Shown here one piece after another: positions 1 to 10,338 of a DNA stretch of 17,342 nt. The notes beneath the pieces were generated by a model that was given only the letters and a program-made list of their open reading frames with translations, made no database searches and was not told the origin of the DNA. Each line of letters begins with the position of its first letter. Position 1 is the stretch's first letter. The stretch comes from Temnopleurus reevesii. Taxonomy: Eukaryota; Echinodermata; Echinoidea; Temnopleuroida; Temnopleuridae. Location: the NCBI GenBank assembly GCA_036244855.1, contig BQKZ01002858.1, positions 44,320 to 61,661 of the forward strand, given 5' to 3'. Made by a program: the position numbers and the translations under genes.

Positions 1-1803
1 TTTGTCAATTTAAGGAGCCCATGAGGGGTGTAAATCAAAACTTTGAAAATTCATAACTTTTGAATGGATTATGCGATTTTGCTCATATTTTCACAGTTGG
101 TTCATCTTATTTTTCTTCATGTAATGATAGCAATTTAATGTCTTGAGTGTTGTTCCCCTTGAATAACCTGCACATGTAACTAAGTTGGTACCTGAGAAAT
201 GGTCACCAGTTTTGCACTAAGTCATGGGTACTACAAACAGCTGTATGAAACAGTAACCTGTAGTACTTTCAGAGATAATTGTAATTTTAATGGTTCATAA
301 AGTGAAGTAAAATATGAGGAAAGTGGAGTCAGATGTAACGTTGACTACTTTACAATTTTTTTGGCATCTCATGTTTGTGTTCTGTCAAAGTACCAGTTTG
401 TAACATTGTATCATGCAAAGGAATGATCTCAAGGAATTCACATTAAATTTATGTCACATGGGTACCAAACTTAAATAATATTTTGTCTTTTTCACTAGGA
501 TGAGGGATACCAAACTTAAGAGATGTCACTAATTATTGAAAATATAAAAATAAGAATTCAAACATGTATCTACCTGTCGACCAGAAAAATATTTTATTCT
601 CAATTATGTCCAATAGAAAACAACAGAAATGTTGTCATCCTGCACCAAAAACATTGGTTCTTTCAATTGAGTCATGAATAGACAATTAATTAGATTATTA
701 AATGCTTTCTGTGGAGAAAGGGGCGATTTATTATGATACAAAGGTGATGTGCATTCATAGACAGAGGATAGAAATGGTTGGAAATATGATTTTGTTTATG
801 CATGTCTGATCTCATAAGGAAATAATGACCTGAAAAATAGATCAGTAATTTATTTATGTTTGTATTAAGCGTAGCCTTTCATATTATGGTGCATTATTTT
901 GCCACATACTGTATTTATTTAATTTGGTGTTTGTGTTTTAACATTTGAAAAATGGATTAAAAAGTTAACGATTGCCATGGAAATATATATAATTATAATT
1001 GTATCATGATCAAAAACTTTGTGAAAATGAAATTTTCACCATATTCTGATATTTAATTAATTTGCTTGAGATAAGCATCCACTGTATTCATTGATTTATT
1101 GATAAAAATATTTGTAGCATAAGTAATTGACACAAGGTATGCTCAATTGACATTGTATTAAATTTAGTTTCTTCTTTGGAGAGAAAACATGTCTATTCCA
1201 CATGTAAATTATTCTGTGGTTTTCAGAACGTTCAATCATAATTTGAATAGCATATTGGATGTGGTTTGGGCTTAAATACAGTGTGATATACACAATACAC
1301 CATATTTCATATTTATACTGGTATGTTGGTAATTATTTGATATGATTTAGTGATATGCTTGGAAATGTAAGCCATATGAGATATTCATAAAAATATTTTG
1401 TATTTCTCTCTCTCTCTGGAAACCTCAAATATATATATTACATATATGGGTAACCTAATTACATGTATATACACATGTTTTCATGTGAGTGTTTCCATGT
1501 GTATTTTTTATTCCTACCTATTATGTTAACTTTTCTCAATAAATTCATCTACTATGTGCTACACTCTACCCAGGTGTGGTAAATGCATATGTTATAGGAC
1601 TGTATGAAGAAATTTCTATAATTCTGCATAATTCTGTCAGTGCCGAATATGGTAGCATTGATGTGCTGAGTAAAAGATATTACACCATACTTATAAACTT
1701 GTAGTAAAAGGTATGTATTATGAAAGTTGCAATTATCATTATGATTGGTAAAACCGATTAGACCCATGTCATAAAGCTTTCTTTCTGTAGATGCAGGCCT
1801 ATC
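1..1803. other. AT-rich intergenic DNA, no gene seen
   Basis: I see no coding exon here on either strand. The open frames are short, A/T-driven and lack splice-site or protein-family support. Minor structure includes a short CT run near 1406, TA/CA-rich stretches around 1429-1500, and a short direct repeat of a 'taccaaacttaa' core near 466 and 508. Confidence 0.7.
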
Positions 1804-1973
1804 TTAGGGGGTGTTGCTCGAAATCAACTGCAACTTTATCAATTGTAACACGCATTTCCATTCGCGCACCATATGCGCATTAACAAGACGCGCATGAAAC
1901 AATGATTTTGATTGGGGCATTCCGATCAACTGCAACTTGCGATCAATTGCAACTTTAGAGCAACACCCCCTTA
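1804..1973 (+). mobile_element. MITE copy 1, PIF/Harbinger-like
   Basis: This is a 164-bp element (1807-1970) with perfect 13-bp terminal inverted repeats, GGGGGTGTTGCTC at the left end and its complement at the right. It is flanked by a direct TTA at 1804-1806 and 1971-1973. A 3-bp TTA/TAA target site and a G-rich start are typical of Tourist/PIF-Harbinger MITEs. The subterminal sequence carries further inverted motifs such as 'atcaactgcaact' and 'gatcaattgcaact', and the centre holds CG-rich 'gcgcat' words. It has no coding capacity. Related copies lie at 11637-11812 and 12326-12499, with a fragment at 13141-13201. Confidence 0.85.
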
Positions 1974-2312
1974 GTCAGTTCTTGAAAAGATTTGTGGTTA
2001 AGCAGGTCAAATCACCAGTGACTATATGAACAAACAAATTGTTTTCAATTAATGAAAATGATGCGGAAAATCCAGCATTTACCGACAATTGAGCTTATTT
2101 TCACTCGAATGATATCAGCAGACTCTGTAAGTTTTTGGTTATTGATCATATCATAAGTGCTGTGTGTTACAGATTATTTATTTTGTACCTATCTGAATTA
2201 TTTTATAAAAATGGTGTCTGGTACATATCATTAAATCATGAATAAGGGATTTGATTTGGTCTCCATTTGTATTTTTCTTCATTTAAATTATGACAGCCAA
2301 CAATTACTGTAA

Positions 2313-2497
2313 GATTGATAATGGTAATAGTGATGATGAAAATGATGGTGATGTTTATGATGGTGATGATGATAATAATGCAAATCATGATGATGATGAA
2401 GATGGTGATAATGGTGATGGTGATGATGAAGGTGGCAGCAGTGATGGTGGTGGAAATAATCAAGATAATGGTGATGATGGTAGTAGTGACAGAGATG
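2313..2497 (+). repeat. GAT/GGT-rich imperfect simple repeat
   Basis: This is an irregular array of GAT, GGT and AAT trinucleotides, purine-rich on the plus strand. It keeps all frames nearly open and so gives spurious Asp/Gly, Met/Val and His/Ile-rich open frames on both strands. It reads as an aged trinucleotide microsatellite. Confidence 0.85.
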
Positions 2498-2728
2498 GTC
2501 TAAATAAAAATATGACAATAACCATATGCTCAGCCCATTAATATGTGATGAAACCTTTGAAATCATGTTAGATTACACCACTTGCATATTACGAAATGGA
2601 ATCTGATGATGATGATGAGAAGAGAAATGTTTACAACATCATAATAATGCATAATACACTGATGACAGTAAATCACATCCACAAGTAAAAGTATCTTATC
2701 TTCACCTTACTGCGGATCCATTAACGTC

Positions 2729-3111
2729 ATAATTGCCATCACCACAATCATCTTCATAAAGATCACCATCACCATCTCCATCACCACATCATTACCACTA
2801 ACTAGCACAAGCACCAATACCATGATATCATCACTATCACCATTGCCATCATTATTATCAGCATCTTCATTATTATCATCAGCATCATCATCACCACCAT
2901 CGTCACATCAGCATTACCATCACCACCACTAGCAGTAGCACAGCACCATGATCTTATCACCATCGTCATTATCACCATCATCATTATCATCATCATTATT
3001 ACCATCATAATCATTATTATCAGCATCTTCATCATCATTAAAATCAGCATCCTCACCACCATCACATCATAACTACCAGTACAAGCACCAATATCATGAT
3101 CTCATCTTCAC

Positions 3112-3161
<50 letters not shown>
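2729..3161 (-). repeat. ATC/ACC-rich array with higher-order repeat and (CAT)16 tract
   Basis: This is a long ATC/ACC-rich tract, which is GAT-rich on the minus strand and so opposite to 2313-2497. Within it a longer motif recurs three times, with 'agcaccaataccatgat'-type words near 2812, 2940 and 3083, so units of roughly 125-150 bp overlie the trinucleotide pattern. It ends in 16 uninterrupted CAT units (3112-3159), the youngest and probably most variable part. The poly-Asp and poly-Met frames across it are by-products. Confidence 0.85.
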
Positions 3162-4233
3162 CTCCTCTCAGCTAACATGATAAAATATTTATAATCAACA
3201 GAAATCATCAAATGCATAACACAAGCAATGCTAAACTCAGGCAAACATCTTTTAGGAAAAATTCTCAAAAGTTTATTCCACCTCGAAAACAATTAGAGGT
3301 AGACAAAAAACAAACAATAAATACAAGAAAGGGGGAAATAACACGTAACAACATGGTGAACAAATTATCTTCTGCAATCTACAAAATTTCATTAAATTAC
3401 TTCCCACTGTGATATCACAGTAAAGTGCTCATTACATATTCCCATCAAGGTAACAATCCAATCAAATTTTTTTTTTTACATCCGACAAGAATTGTTCTTT
3501 TACATTCTTATTCTGACCAACTGATGTCAGTCCTTGGCAAATCAACATTCTGTACAATCATGCATCTAAACTTTTTCTTGAAAAAAAGCCTTCATCAAGT
3601 CTGTTTCTTACTCTTTGTACATCAACTTCTTCCCAATATACAACCTGCTAAATTTACACTGTACAATATACCACCTTCCAACCTCTCTGAAAATCTATGC
3701 GTATGCATCAAACATCAGCTATTGCTGATCAAATTAAAACATTTTCCTTCTGAACGAGTGCTCAAGATTGAACTCTTGTGTTTTGAGACATTGCTACCAA
3801 ATTTGTCCGCCTGGGCCAAACTGCATGAACATTCTTAGCTTTTTCTCTTTTTACTAAGACATCTTAGCAGCTCATCTTCTTATGACACGCATTTACTAAA
3901 GACGTATCAATATTTTATCTATGTCCAGGGGAGAAGCTAGATGAGTTAACAAGGAGATAGCAATAAGAGTTTCTTGCAATTGACCCCTGGCTGATCTAAC
4001 TATAATGTTCCAGCTGTAAATTTCCTTCTTACACTGTTCAATCCTTAAACACAAGACCGATATCATATTACTTCTATTATCCTATTTCCTATTTCTTCCC
4101 TTTTCCTCCAACGGTGCCACTTCCTGTCAATCGATATCTTCCTAAATCTCTGGTATTGCAACTTAGATTCATGATCAATAGCAAAATCCCAATGATTGGT
4201 CACAACTTTTATTCTGTTTTCATCTTGTGTGAC
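3162..4233. other. Intergenic DNA, no supported gene
   Basis: The longest open frame here (3425-3838, plus) begins with GTG rather than ATG. Its Leu/His/Phe-rich translation resembles no family I know, so I do not call it. Otherwise this is AT-rich sequence with short homopolymer runs and nothing else I can support. Confidence 0.6.
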
Positions 4234-4399
4234 CTGGGAGGTGCTTCACCAAATCGTTCTTAAAGCTGCGCAAGATCAATTGGTATCAATTCTTGCACTG
4301 AATGCGCGTATTATTATGAATTATACACACAAGTAGTGATACCAGTCGAACGTAAAGTCGTGCGTAAAGTTTTTCTTATCTTGGTGAAACACCGCCCTG
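4234..4399. mobile_element. MITE of a second type, 160 bp
   Basis: The element (4237-4396) has 16-bp terminal inverted repeats matching at 14 positions: GGAGGTGCTTCACCAA on the left, and the complement of GGCGGTGTTTCACCAA on the right. Both sides are flanked by a direct CTG (4234-4236, 4397-4399), which fits a 3-bp target duplication. The inner sequence is also partly palindromic, with 'tggtatca' on the left facing 'tgatacca' on the right. It is non-coding. The 3-bp duplication and G-rich ends suggest a Harbinger-type relative, but the family is an inference. Confidence 0.7.
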
Positions 4400-4887
4400 C
4401 TCATCTAAAATTCATAATTAATCAGAATTTCTTGGTGCTACATTCGACAGCAATTACATATGATATTTCCCCTCATGAAATCAATAACTACAAAATAGTA
4501 TTTCAAAGCAGTATGCATTACCAAATGTGAAAACTAAAAATCGTCTAACTCAAAATCTATCAAAGCAAACTAAAAACTTACTGCACACTTAAACCAGTGG
4601 ATGAATGATCAACATTCATTTAAAAAAATCTTGAAGAACTAAAAACCAAATGAACAAACTACATGGATATTGATGTGCTTTGTATCTATATAAAAAGGGT
4701 CACATATTTCACACAGTTAAAAGAGTCATTTGCATAAAAGATGCTCCTTAAAGAAGATATATTGGATTCACACACTATAGTGGAGCAAGATTACTCATTC
4801 AAAACAAAATGAGGAACAACATAGATTTGCATACATGGGACATGAAGAAAGGGTTTGATATGTATTAAATGATATGTCTTGGCGGTC
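4400..4887. other. AT-rich intergenic DNA, nothing seen
   Basis: This stretch has no exon-like sequence, no repeat beyond short A/T runs and no RNA gene that I can recognise. Confidence 0.6.
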
Positions 4888-5136
4888 TAAAGCCCCAGTC
4901 CGATTGACTAGGCTGGCTCTGGAGGCTTATGTACGAGTCAATGTAAATTCCTTTCTGTTTTGTACGCCCATCAAATTTTGGTTAAGTTTCCCTGTAACAT
5001 GTCCTTTGTCCAATTGAGTCCTGATAAATCTGATCAACAGCCCTTGAACGAAGAGGGATACATAACTTCAGTCACAGAACACTCAACTGGATTAAGAAGC
5101 GTGTTGATTCTGGACTTCTATGTGACTGGGGCTTTA
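4888..5136. repeat. Segment bounded by 13-bp inverted repeat
   Basis: A perfect 13-bp inverted repeat, TAAAGCCCCAGTC at 4888-4900 and its complement at 5124-5136, encloses about 220 bp that is more GC-rich than its surroundings. The arms do not extend far and I see no clear target duplication. It may be part of an old transposon or a large stem-loop. All frames through it are broken by stops or need non-ATG starts. Confidence 0.45.
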
Positions 5137-5166
5137 AAGTGTCCCTGTTACAAGCACGATAAGTCC

Positions 5167-5205
5167 CTCAGCTTTTTCTGAGTGCCCCTTCATGGCTGTG
5201 AAGGG
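5167..5205 (+). repeat. Two adjacent short hairpins
   Basis: CTCAG (5167-5171) pairs with CTGAG (5178-5182). CCCTTCA (5186-5192) pairs with TGAAGGG (5199-5205) around a 6-base loop. They lie just outside the inverted repeat at 4888-5136 and could be the end of the same old element. A run of T and A follows. I have no evidence of transcription. Confidence 0.35.
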
Positions 5206-5297
5206 CCGTTTTTAAAAAGAATCAAATACTTTCAAAGCAATTGAATGATAGTGTTTTTCTATTTCTTAATAGATTGTTTAACCATTGGTTAAAGTCT

Positions 5298-5530
5298 GAT
5301 TGAACGATAGTTGGATAAAAGAGAGCAGGTAAAATATTATTTTCTATCAGAGGGATTCTAAATTTATATTAATCTTTATCATTCAAATGTTTCATATGAA
5401 CTGACGACTATAGAGAAAAGATTGATTGAATGATGGTTGGATAAAAGAGAGCAGATTAAACATTCTCACTAACATTCTATTATTTTTTTACTCATACGAT
5501 TCTAAATGTATATTACTCTTAATCAAAAAG
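5298..5530 (+). repeat. Two-copy imperfect direct repeat
   Basis: The block 'ttggataaaagagagcag' with its flanks occurs at 5298-5338 and again at 5424-5464 (offset 126). A following block starting 'gattctaaat' occurs at 5354 and 5498 (offset 144), so the second copy has gained about 18 bp, partly a T run. A weaker relative of the first block begins near 5242. It is non-coding. Confidence 0.65.
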
Positions 5531-6089
5531 TGGTTCAAAAGTAGACTTTATTTTTATACAAAACTTATTTTATCTTGGAAAATACCTTTTGATAACACAC
5601 ACAAGATCTCTTAATCTTTAGATAACACACACAATAACTCTGGGGCAGTGTGTAACTGTTTCTTATATGATACATAACAAAGTGGAATTTTACAACAAAG
5701 AGAAGAAAATATAACTATTTCCGCAAATTTATGTTTGTGTGCAAATTGGCAACTATTTTTCCTATTACATACAGACAGACATTGCTTCCAAGATATTTTT
5801 ATAAAAATGTTATATTCATCTATTGGAGAGGTTCTATAACTGTGATCTCTATTCTGTGATCTATTCTAAATAATCATGTTAGTTTTGATCTAATCATTTT
5901 TATCCAATATTCAACCCATTTTTTCTTAAAATCATTTGGATTGAAATTTTCCATCTGCCACCAATCATTGCACATTACATTGCTGAACAACTTGATACCC
6001 CCACACATATTGGAGGTGTTGGTTATTCGAAAATATGACACTGGGCATTTTGTTTTTATTGCATCTTTCCTGTAGAAAAAGAAATGGAA
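5531..6089. other. AT-rich intergenic DNA
   Basis: The only visible structure is a short direct repeat of 'gataacacacacaa' near 5591 and 5621. There is no supported gene or RNA. Confidence 0.6.
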
Positions 6090-6310
6090 TTTCTCACAAA
6101 AAAATAAAAAAAAAAAAATAAAAAAAAAATCTAAAAAAAAAATAAAAAATTAAAAAACAATAAGAGAAAAATTAAATAAAAAAAAAAAAAAAAATAAAAA
6201 ATAAAATAAAAAAAATAAAAAGAAAAAAAAAAAAAAATATTTTAAAAATAAAAAAAAAAAAAAATTAAAAAAAAATATAATAATAATAAAGAAGAAAAAA
6301 ATTTTAAAAA
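6090..6310 (+). repeat. A-rich low-complexity tract
   Basis: This is about 220 bp made almost only of A with single or double T interruptions, plus rare G or C. It lacks a regular unit length. It may be a very degraded poly(A) or a T-interrupted A-microsatellite, and its exact length is likely to be unreliable in assembly. Confidence 0.85.
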
Positions 6311-6730
6311 TATGTCAGTGCTGGAAAGTTGTCAGTAAGTAAATGTTAAGAAAATTACAAGTACCAATAATTTTAAAGATGGCCCATTATATATTTGGCT
6401 TGATATTGGAGAAAAAGAAATCACCGGGAATTAGAAAGATTCACTTCATCTTTCATTCCAATTATTAATCTGATAGAATACGCATACAAGGTTTATTTCA
6501 AACATTCTACAGCTAATTCTACAATTTCATTCTTGGCAATTGATATAAATAACATTTCCTAATCACACACAAAATCGTGATGACAATTCTGCAATACACA
6601 ATTATACAAACAATTCTTTGTCATGCACATATTCTATTACAAATTGTTTTATCAAATTTCGTAGACAAGTATTTTCTAATGATGTGTCGGATTTGTACTG
6701 TACATTGTGAATCTTATTCAATCAGCAAGC

Positions 6731-7290
6731 AAAACTGAAACTTTTTGTGGTATTTGGAATCAATCCATTATAGCTTGAGTACACTTTCAAAATGATTCTG
6801 GAGAGCATTTCACAGAAATGTCTTTATCGTTTCCAATTTGCCCTTCAAAATCATAACTGAAACCTTTGTGGTATTTTTCTAGTATTCATAATCAATTTAT
6901 TCTAACCAATTGCTTGAATAAAACATTAAAGGGCTCTGGTGGGAATTTAAAAAACATGATTTGTCAGCGACAATTTGCCTTCTGATATCATAACCAAAAA
7001 ATTTGGGTATTTTTATGCTTTTCATTCGTAATTATTTTGAGCATAATACTTGTCTTGTCTTTCAGTATTCACCCACAATCAAAGTTGATTTAAACTTGAA
7101 AGAACCTTTAAAATGGTCACACAAGAATATCATGAACATGTCATGTAATTGACAATTTGCCCTCAACTTGTAAAAATTGAAACTTTTGTGGTATGTGGAT
7201 GATTTCCCTTATCAAATTTTCTAGCCTACTACTTGAATTAACATGAAAAGGTTTTTTTTTAGCATTTTAATGGTAATGATTCATCAGGTT
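6731..7290 (+). repeat. Degenerate tandem repeat, about 4 units of 120-180 bp
   Basis: A block consisting of 'caatttgccct', then 'ataactgaaac', then 'tttgtggtattt' recurs. It begins near 6834, 6971 and 7153, with a headless copy starting near 6731. Each is followed further on by 'cttgaata' or 'cttgaatta' and then 'aaaagg'-like words (for example near 6914 and 7221). Spacings of 122, 137 and 182 bp show many indels. I see no open frame and no inverted ends. Confidence 0.6.
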
Positions 7291-9053
7291 TACCACCAGC
7301 CAATCAGAATCAATGATTTCAGTAGCTTTTAACAAAAACTTCAGAATAATTTGTTCAACAAATCACTAATTATACCAAATGAAAAAATCTCAAGAGTGCA
7401 CTATCATCTACAATTCTATCTAATTCTAAAAACAAATATCCCTGTACAAAAGAAAATTAAAATGGAATGTTGCAGAAATATACAATATTAATCATTCAAA
7501 TCAAAGCACAATCATCTACATAAACTGGTAGACAAAGTAATCAAAATTCATATCAATTAGAAATTACATGTAGAGACAGCAATTAAAAGATGTCACAGTT
7601 CATACTACAGAATTAGCAAATCATATATGAGATTTCGAAGAACATTGCTGTTTTCAAATGTAACACTATTCATTTAGTAAAGAGATATACAATGTGTATC
7701 AAAATTTAACATCCTTTAATGGTACATGTAGCTTTGATGGTATTTTATGTTATCTTTTAATTGAAGGGGATCTTCGGTCAAAAATATAATGTTAGTCATA
7801 TGCATAAAATAAACTTGAAATAACTTTATCCTGCATGATTTGACGCTAGTTTGAGAAAAAAAAAATCAAAATTACCAAAATTTGAGACTAGGAATTGGCA
7901 AGTTTGAAAAGTTGTGTTATTTTCAAGAAGGAGGTGCTGTATTTAGAATCTAAATCTTCTTGAATAGACCCTACATGAACATTTCATCCAGAGAGTATTA
8001 AAAACATGAAAGCATCATTTTGCAATGTACTTCTCTTTGATACACACTGTACAGTATCATAAACCAACACACAAAAGTTCAGGTAATCGTAATGATCAAG
8101 ATGATAGTGGATTAAACATACTACATAAAAACACAAATGACAAAAAAATGAGAGGAAAAAAACTAGATGAAAATCTGCACACAAAAGGAATAAAATATAA
8201 AACCTGATTTTTCTTTTATTATGTCATGAAATACCCTGTAAGAATTTCCTCCTTGATTTGTTTTTATAAATTTTTTTCAAGGTAATAAACAAAAAATAGC
8301 TTGACTTAAAGTCAACTATCAAGCCTAAGTTAAACAAACATTAAACAAACATAGTTTAACAAATTATCAATCAGCAATTGAGCAAGTGTGCAAAGTTTTT
8401 GAAATGTACCAAATTTCTATGGTGTCCTACAGCTGTTTTGCACATCTATTTTCCCCTACATACATGTACAGTGTAAAAGAGCAACTCATGGGAGAGAGAG
8501 TCAATGATGAAATACAACGCCTTTTAATCAAGGATCCACACGATTTACAACCTTAATTTGAAATAATGATGTATGTATTGGAGTAGACTTTCCACTAATG
8601 AAAACAATATAAACACACTTCTAAAGGTCGATATGTAGAGTATGCAGACGAAATGTCACAAGAGTTAAGTAATTAATGTTGTAAATATGATTACACACAA
8701 AAAGGCATTTTCTGATAATTGTGCAGCATAACGTTATCAAGTGGGACACATTCTGTGTTAATACTCCTGTATCAAACAGGGTTGGTCAAACTCACACCGA
8801 TAAGTAGAGAGAGAAGAATCAATATCACACAGTGATAAAACGATCATGGCAGCATTATTCATGATGTGGAGATCACATGACATAAATACTTTTCGGGTGA
8901 AGAACACTTCCGTCTATGGTACGTGATTAGAGGTAAGATAGGACACATGCAGCACGGTAGAGTTAATGGTGACAGATCTGCCATCCGAGCATTACTAAAA
9001 AAAAATTGTATTTTTTCCCACAAAATTCGCATTTGAAGAAGAAATATCATATT
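7291..9053. other. AT-rich intergenic DNA, no supported gene
   Basis: I see no exon with family support. A short hairpin-like word pair (gttaaac/gtttaac) lies near 8330-8362. A good plus-strand 5' splice-like site (AGAG/GTAAGA) occurs at about 8934, but the frames leading into it are closed by stops. The minus frame reaching 9278 is not preserved in the second copy of the adjoining duplication, so I do not treat it as coding. Confidence 0.55.
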
Positions 9054-10337
9054 GCTTTTTTCCTTGCGATTTCCAACACTGTATCTCGGTGTTGTCCTGT
9101 AAAGGAAATAAATTGTGACATTACAAAAGTTGTGACATGCAACGAATGCTGCCACTTCTAAGTGTAACCAATTGTCGCTAAGAATGTTGCCTGTTGACAT
9201 CGTTGTGAGCGGAAGGGATAAAAAGAATTGGACAAAGAAAACATCTTCCATTGAGGCATTCACAATAGCTAAATGCACACAAAATAAATTACCTTCCTCT
9301 TATTAAATACATAAATGTCTGACAGGTGTTGCATCTCTTCAGTGAACAAGCTGGGAAGCTATTTTCTTTTGTAATCATGAAGCTATTGTGAATGCTTGAA
9401 TGATATTGTTTATTTTGTCAGATTCCTTTGTCCCTTCTGCTCACATTGCATTGATCTAAGTACACTCTTTCAAGAATATCATTTTTTCCCACAGTGGTTT
9501 GCAGCACTTATTTTTCAGGAGAGAGTTACGAGAAAATGAAAAAGGAACAAGATCACCGACATTCTAGAGCGAGCCTTATTTTGGCATCCTTTGTTTCGAA
9601 ATTCGGAATTCTTAACCTGTTCAGAATAAGAATGTTTTGGAGTAACACTCTCTTTAAAATTGGCAATGTCAGACTCTGTTAAGTATAAATTTTGGAATGA
9701 AATTTCTTGACCATTTTCAGAAAGTATACTGTAAAAAATTGATAGGAAAATTTATTTTCACACATTTACGCTGCTTCCAATTAAAAAAAAGGTGTTTTTA
9801 GTCCTTACAAAAGAAATCGGCATAAATGGAAACACTACATCAAAGGAGACAATATAACACTGTCTATCTTTCTGTAAAAACCTGAAATATTTTCTCTAAA
9901 GTTTTCATCAAAATGAGCAGAACAACACAATGTAGTCAACTACCCTGAAAGCATAAAGTTAGGATAATGGTCGTAACTAGATTTATGATTTTGGATGTTA
10001 GGATTACAAAATTGTGCCAAGGGATACCCATGTAGTGCTTTAACAATAGATGGTAAAGGCAAATATATGCATTCGATGCATTGCAAGAGAACTTGTTGCC
10101 ATGCCAGATTCTCGCAACTCCCTCCCCATCCCTCTCATGTTGATTAAATAATGCATGAGAAGTGAGTGTGGAATGTGTGAAGTCCCCTTAAGCCCAGTTT
10201 GGCAAATGAAACCTCTGTACCTGACAGATATGTGCTTACAGTACCAGGTGCGTTGTAACATTCATCCGTTCATCAAGTAATGACTTGTACAAGCAGCAAT
10301 TACTCTGTAAAGCAAACTTGACACAAAGTACATTCAT
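9054..10337 (+). repeat. Tandem duplication, unit 1 (1284 bp)
   Basis: This unit begins 'gcttttttccttgcgattt' and ends 'aagtacattcat', immediately before the single N at 10338. It is repeated at 10339-11611. The last ~650 bp of the two units differ at only about eight sites. The first ~600 bp differ more and include a ~16-bp indel near 9232-9250. The units share the same short open frames, but none keeps a coding pattern between copies. Each unit also carries an inverted pair, GCATTCACAATAGCT (9256-9270) and its complement (9381-9395). Confidence 0.9.
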
Positions 10338-10338
10338 N
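10338..10338. other. Unresolved base (N) at duplication junction
   Basis: A single N sits exactly between the end of unit 1 and the start of unit 2. It is the only ambiguous base in the window. That placement suggests a contig join. Confidence 0.95.

Noticed and set aside
2236..2566. His-, Ile- and Asp/Gly-rich frames on both strands
   Set aside because: These are by-products of the GAT/GGT simple repeat.
3062..3292. Minus-strand frame with a run of Asp
   Set aside because: The Asp run is just the (CAT)16 microsatellite and the rest has no coding character.
3425..3838. 137-codon plus-strand frame
   Set aside because: It starts with GTG, has no recognisable domain, and its composition is that of AT-rich intergenic DNA.
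4020..4060. 'gttcaatcc' word resembling a tRNA T-loop
   Set aside because: There are no matching acceptor, D or anticodon stems around it. I found no tRNA or rRNA in the window.
8859..9278. 139-codon minus-strand open frame
   Set aside because: The homologous part of the second duplication unit has stops and frame differences in this frame, and no family is recognisable.
9494..9682. Possible plus-strand exon after TTTTTTCCCACAG
   Set aside because: The acceptor looks good, but the frames are not kept in the second unit (stop in one, shift in the other) and no partner donor exon stays open.
10040..10261. 73-codon minus-strand frame present in both duplication units (also 11314-11535)
   Set aside because: It is preserved only because the units are nearly identical there (one changed residue). 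That gives no independent evidence of coding, and it has no family match.
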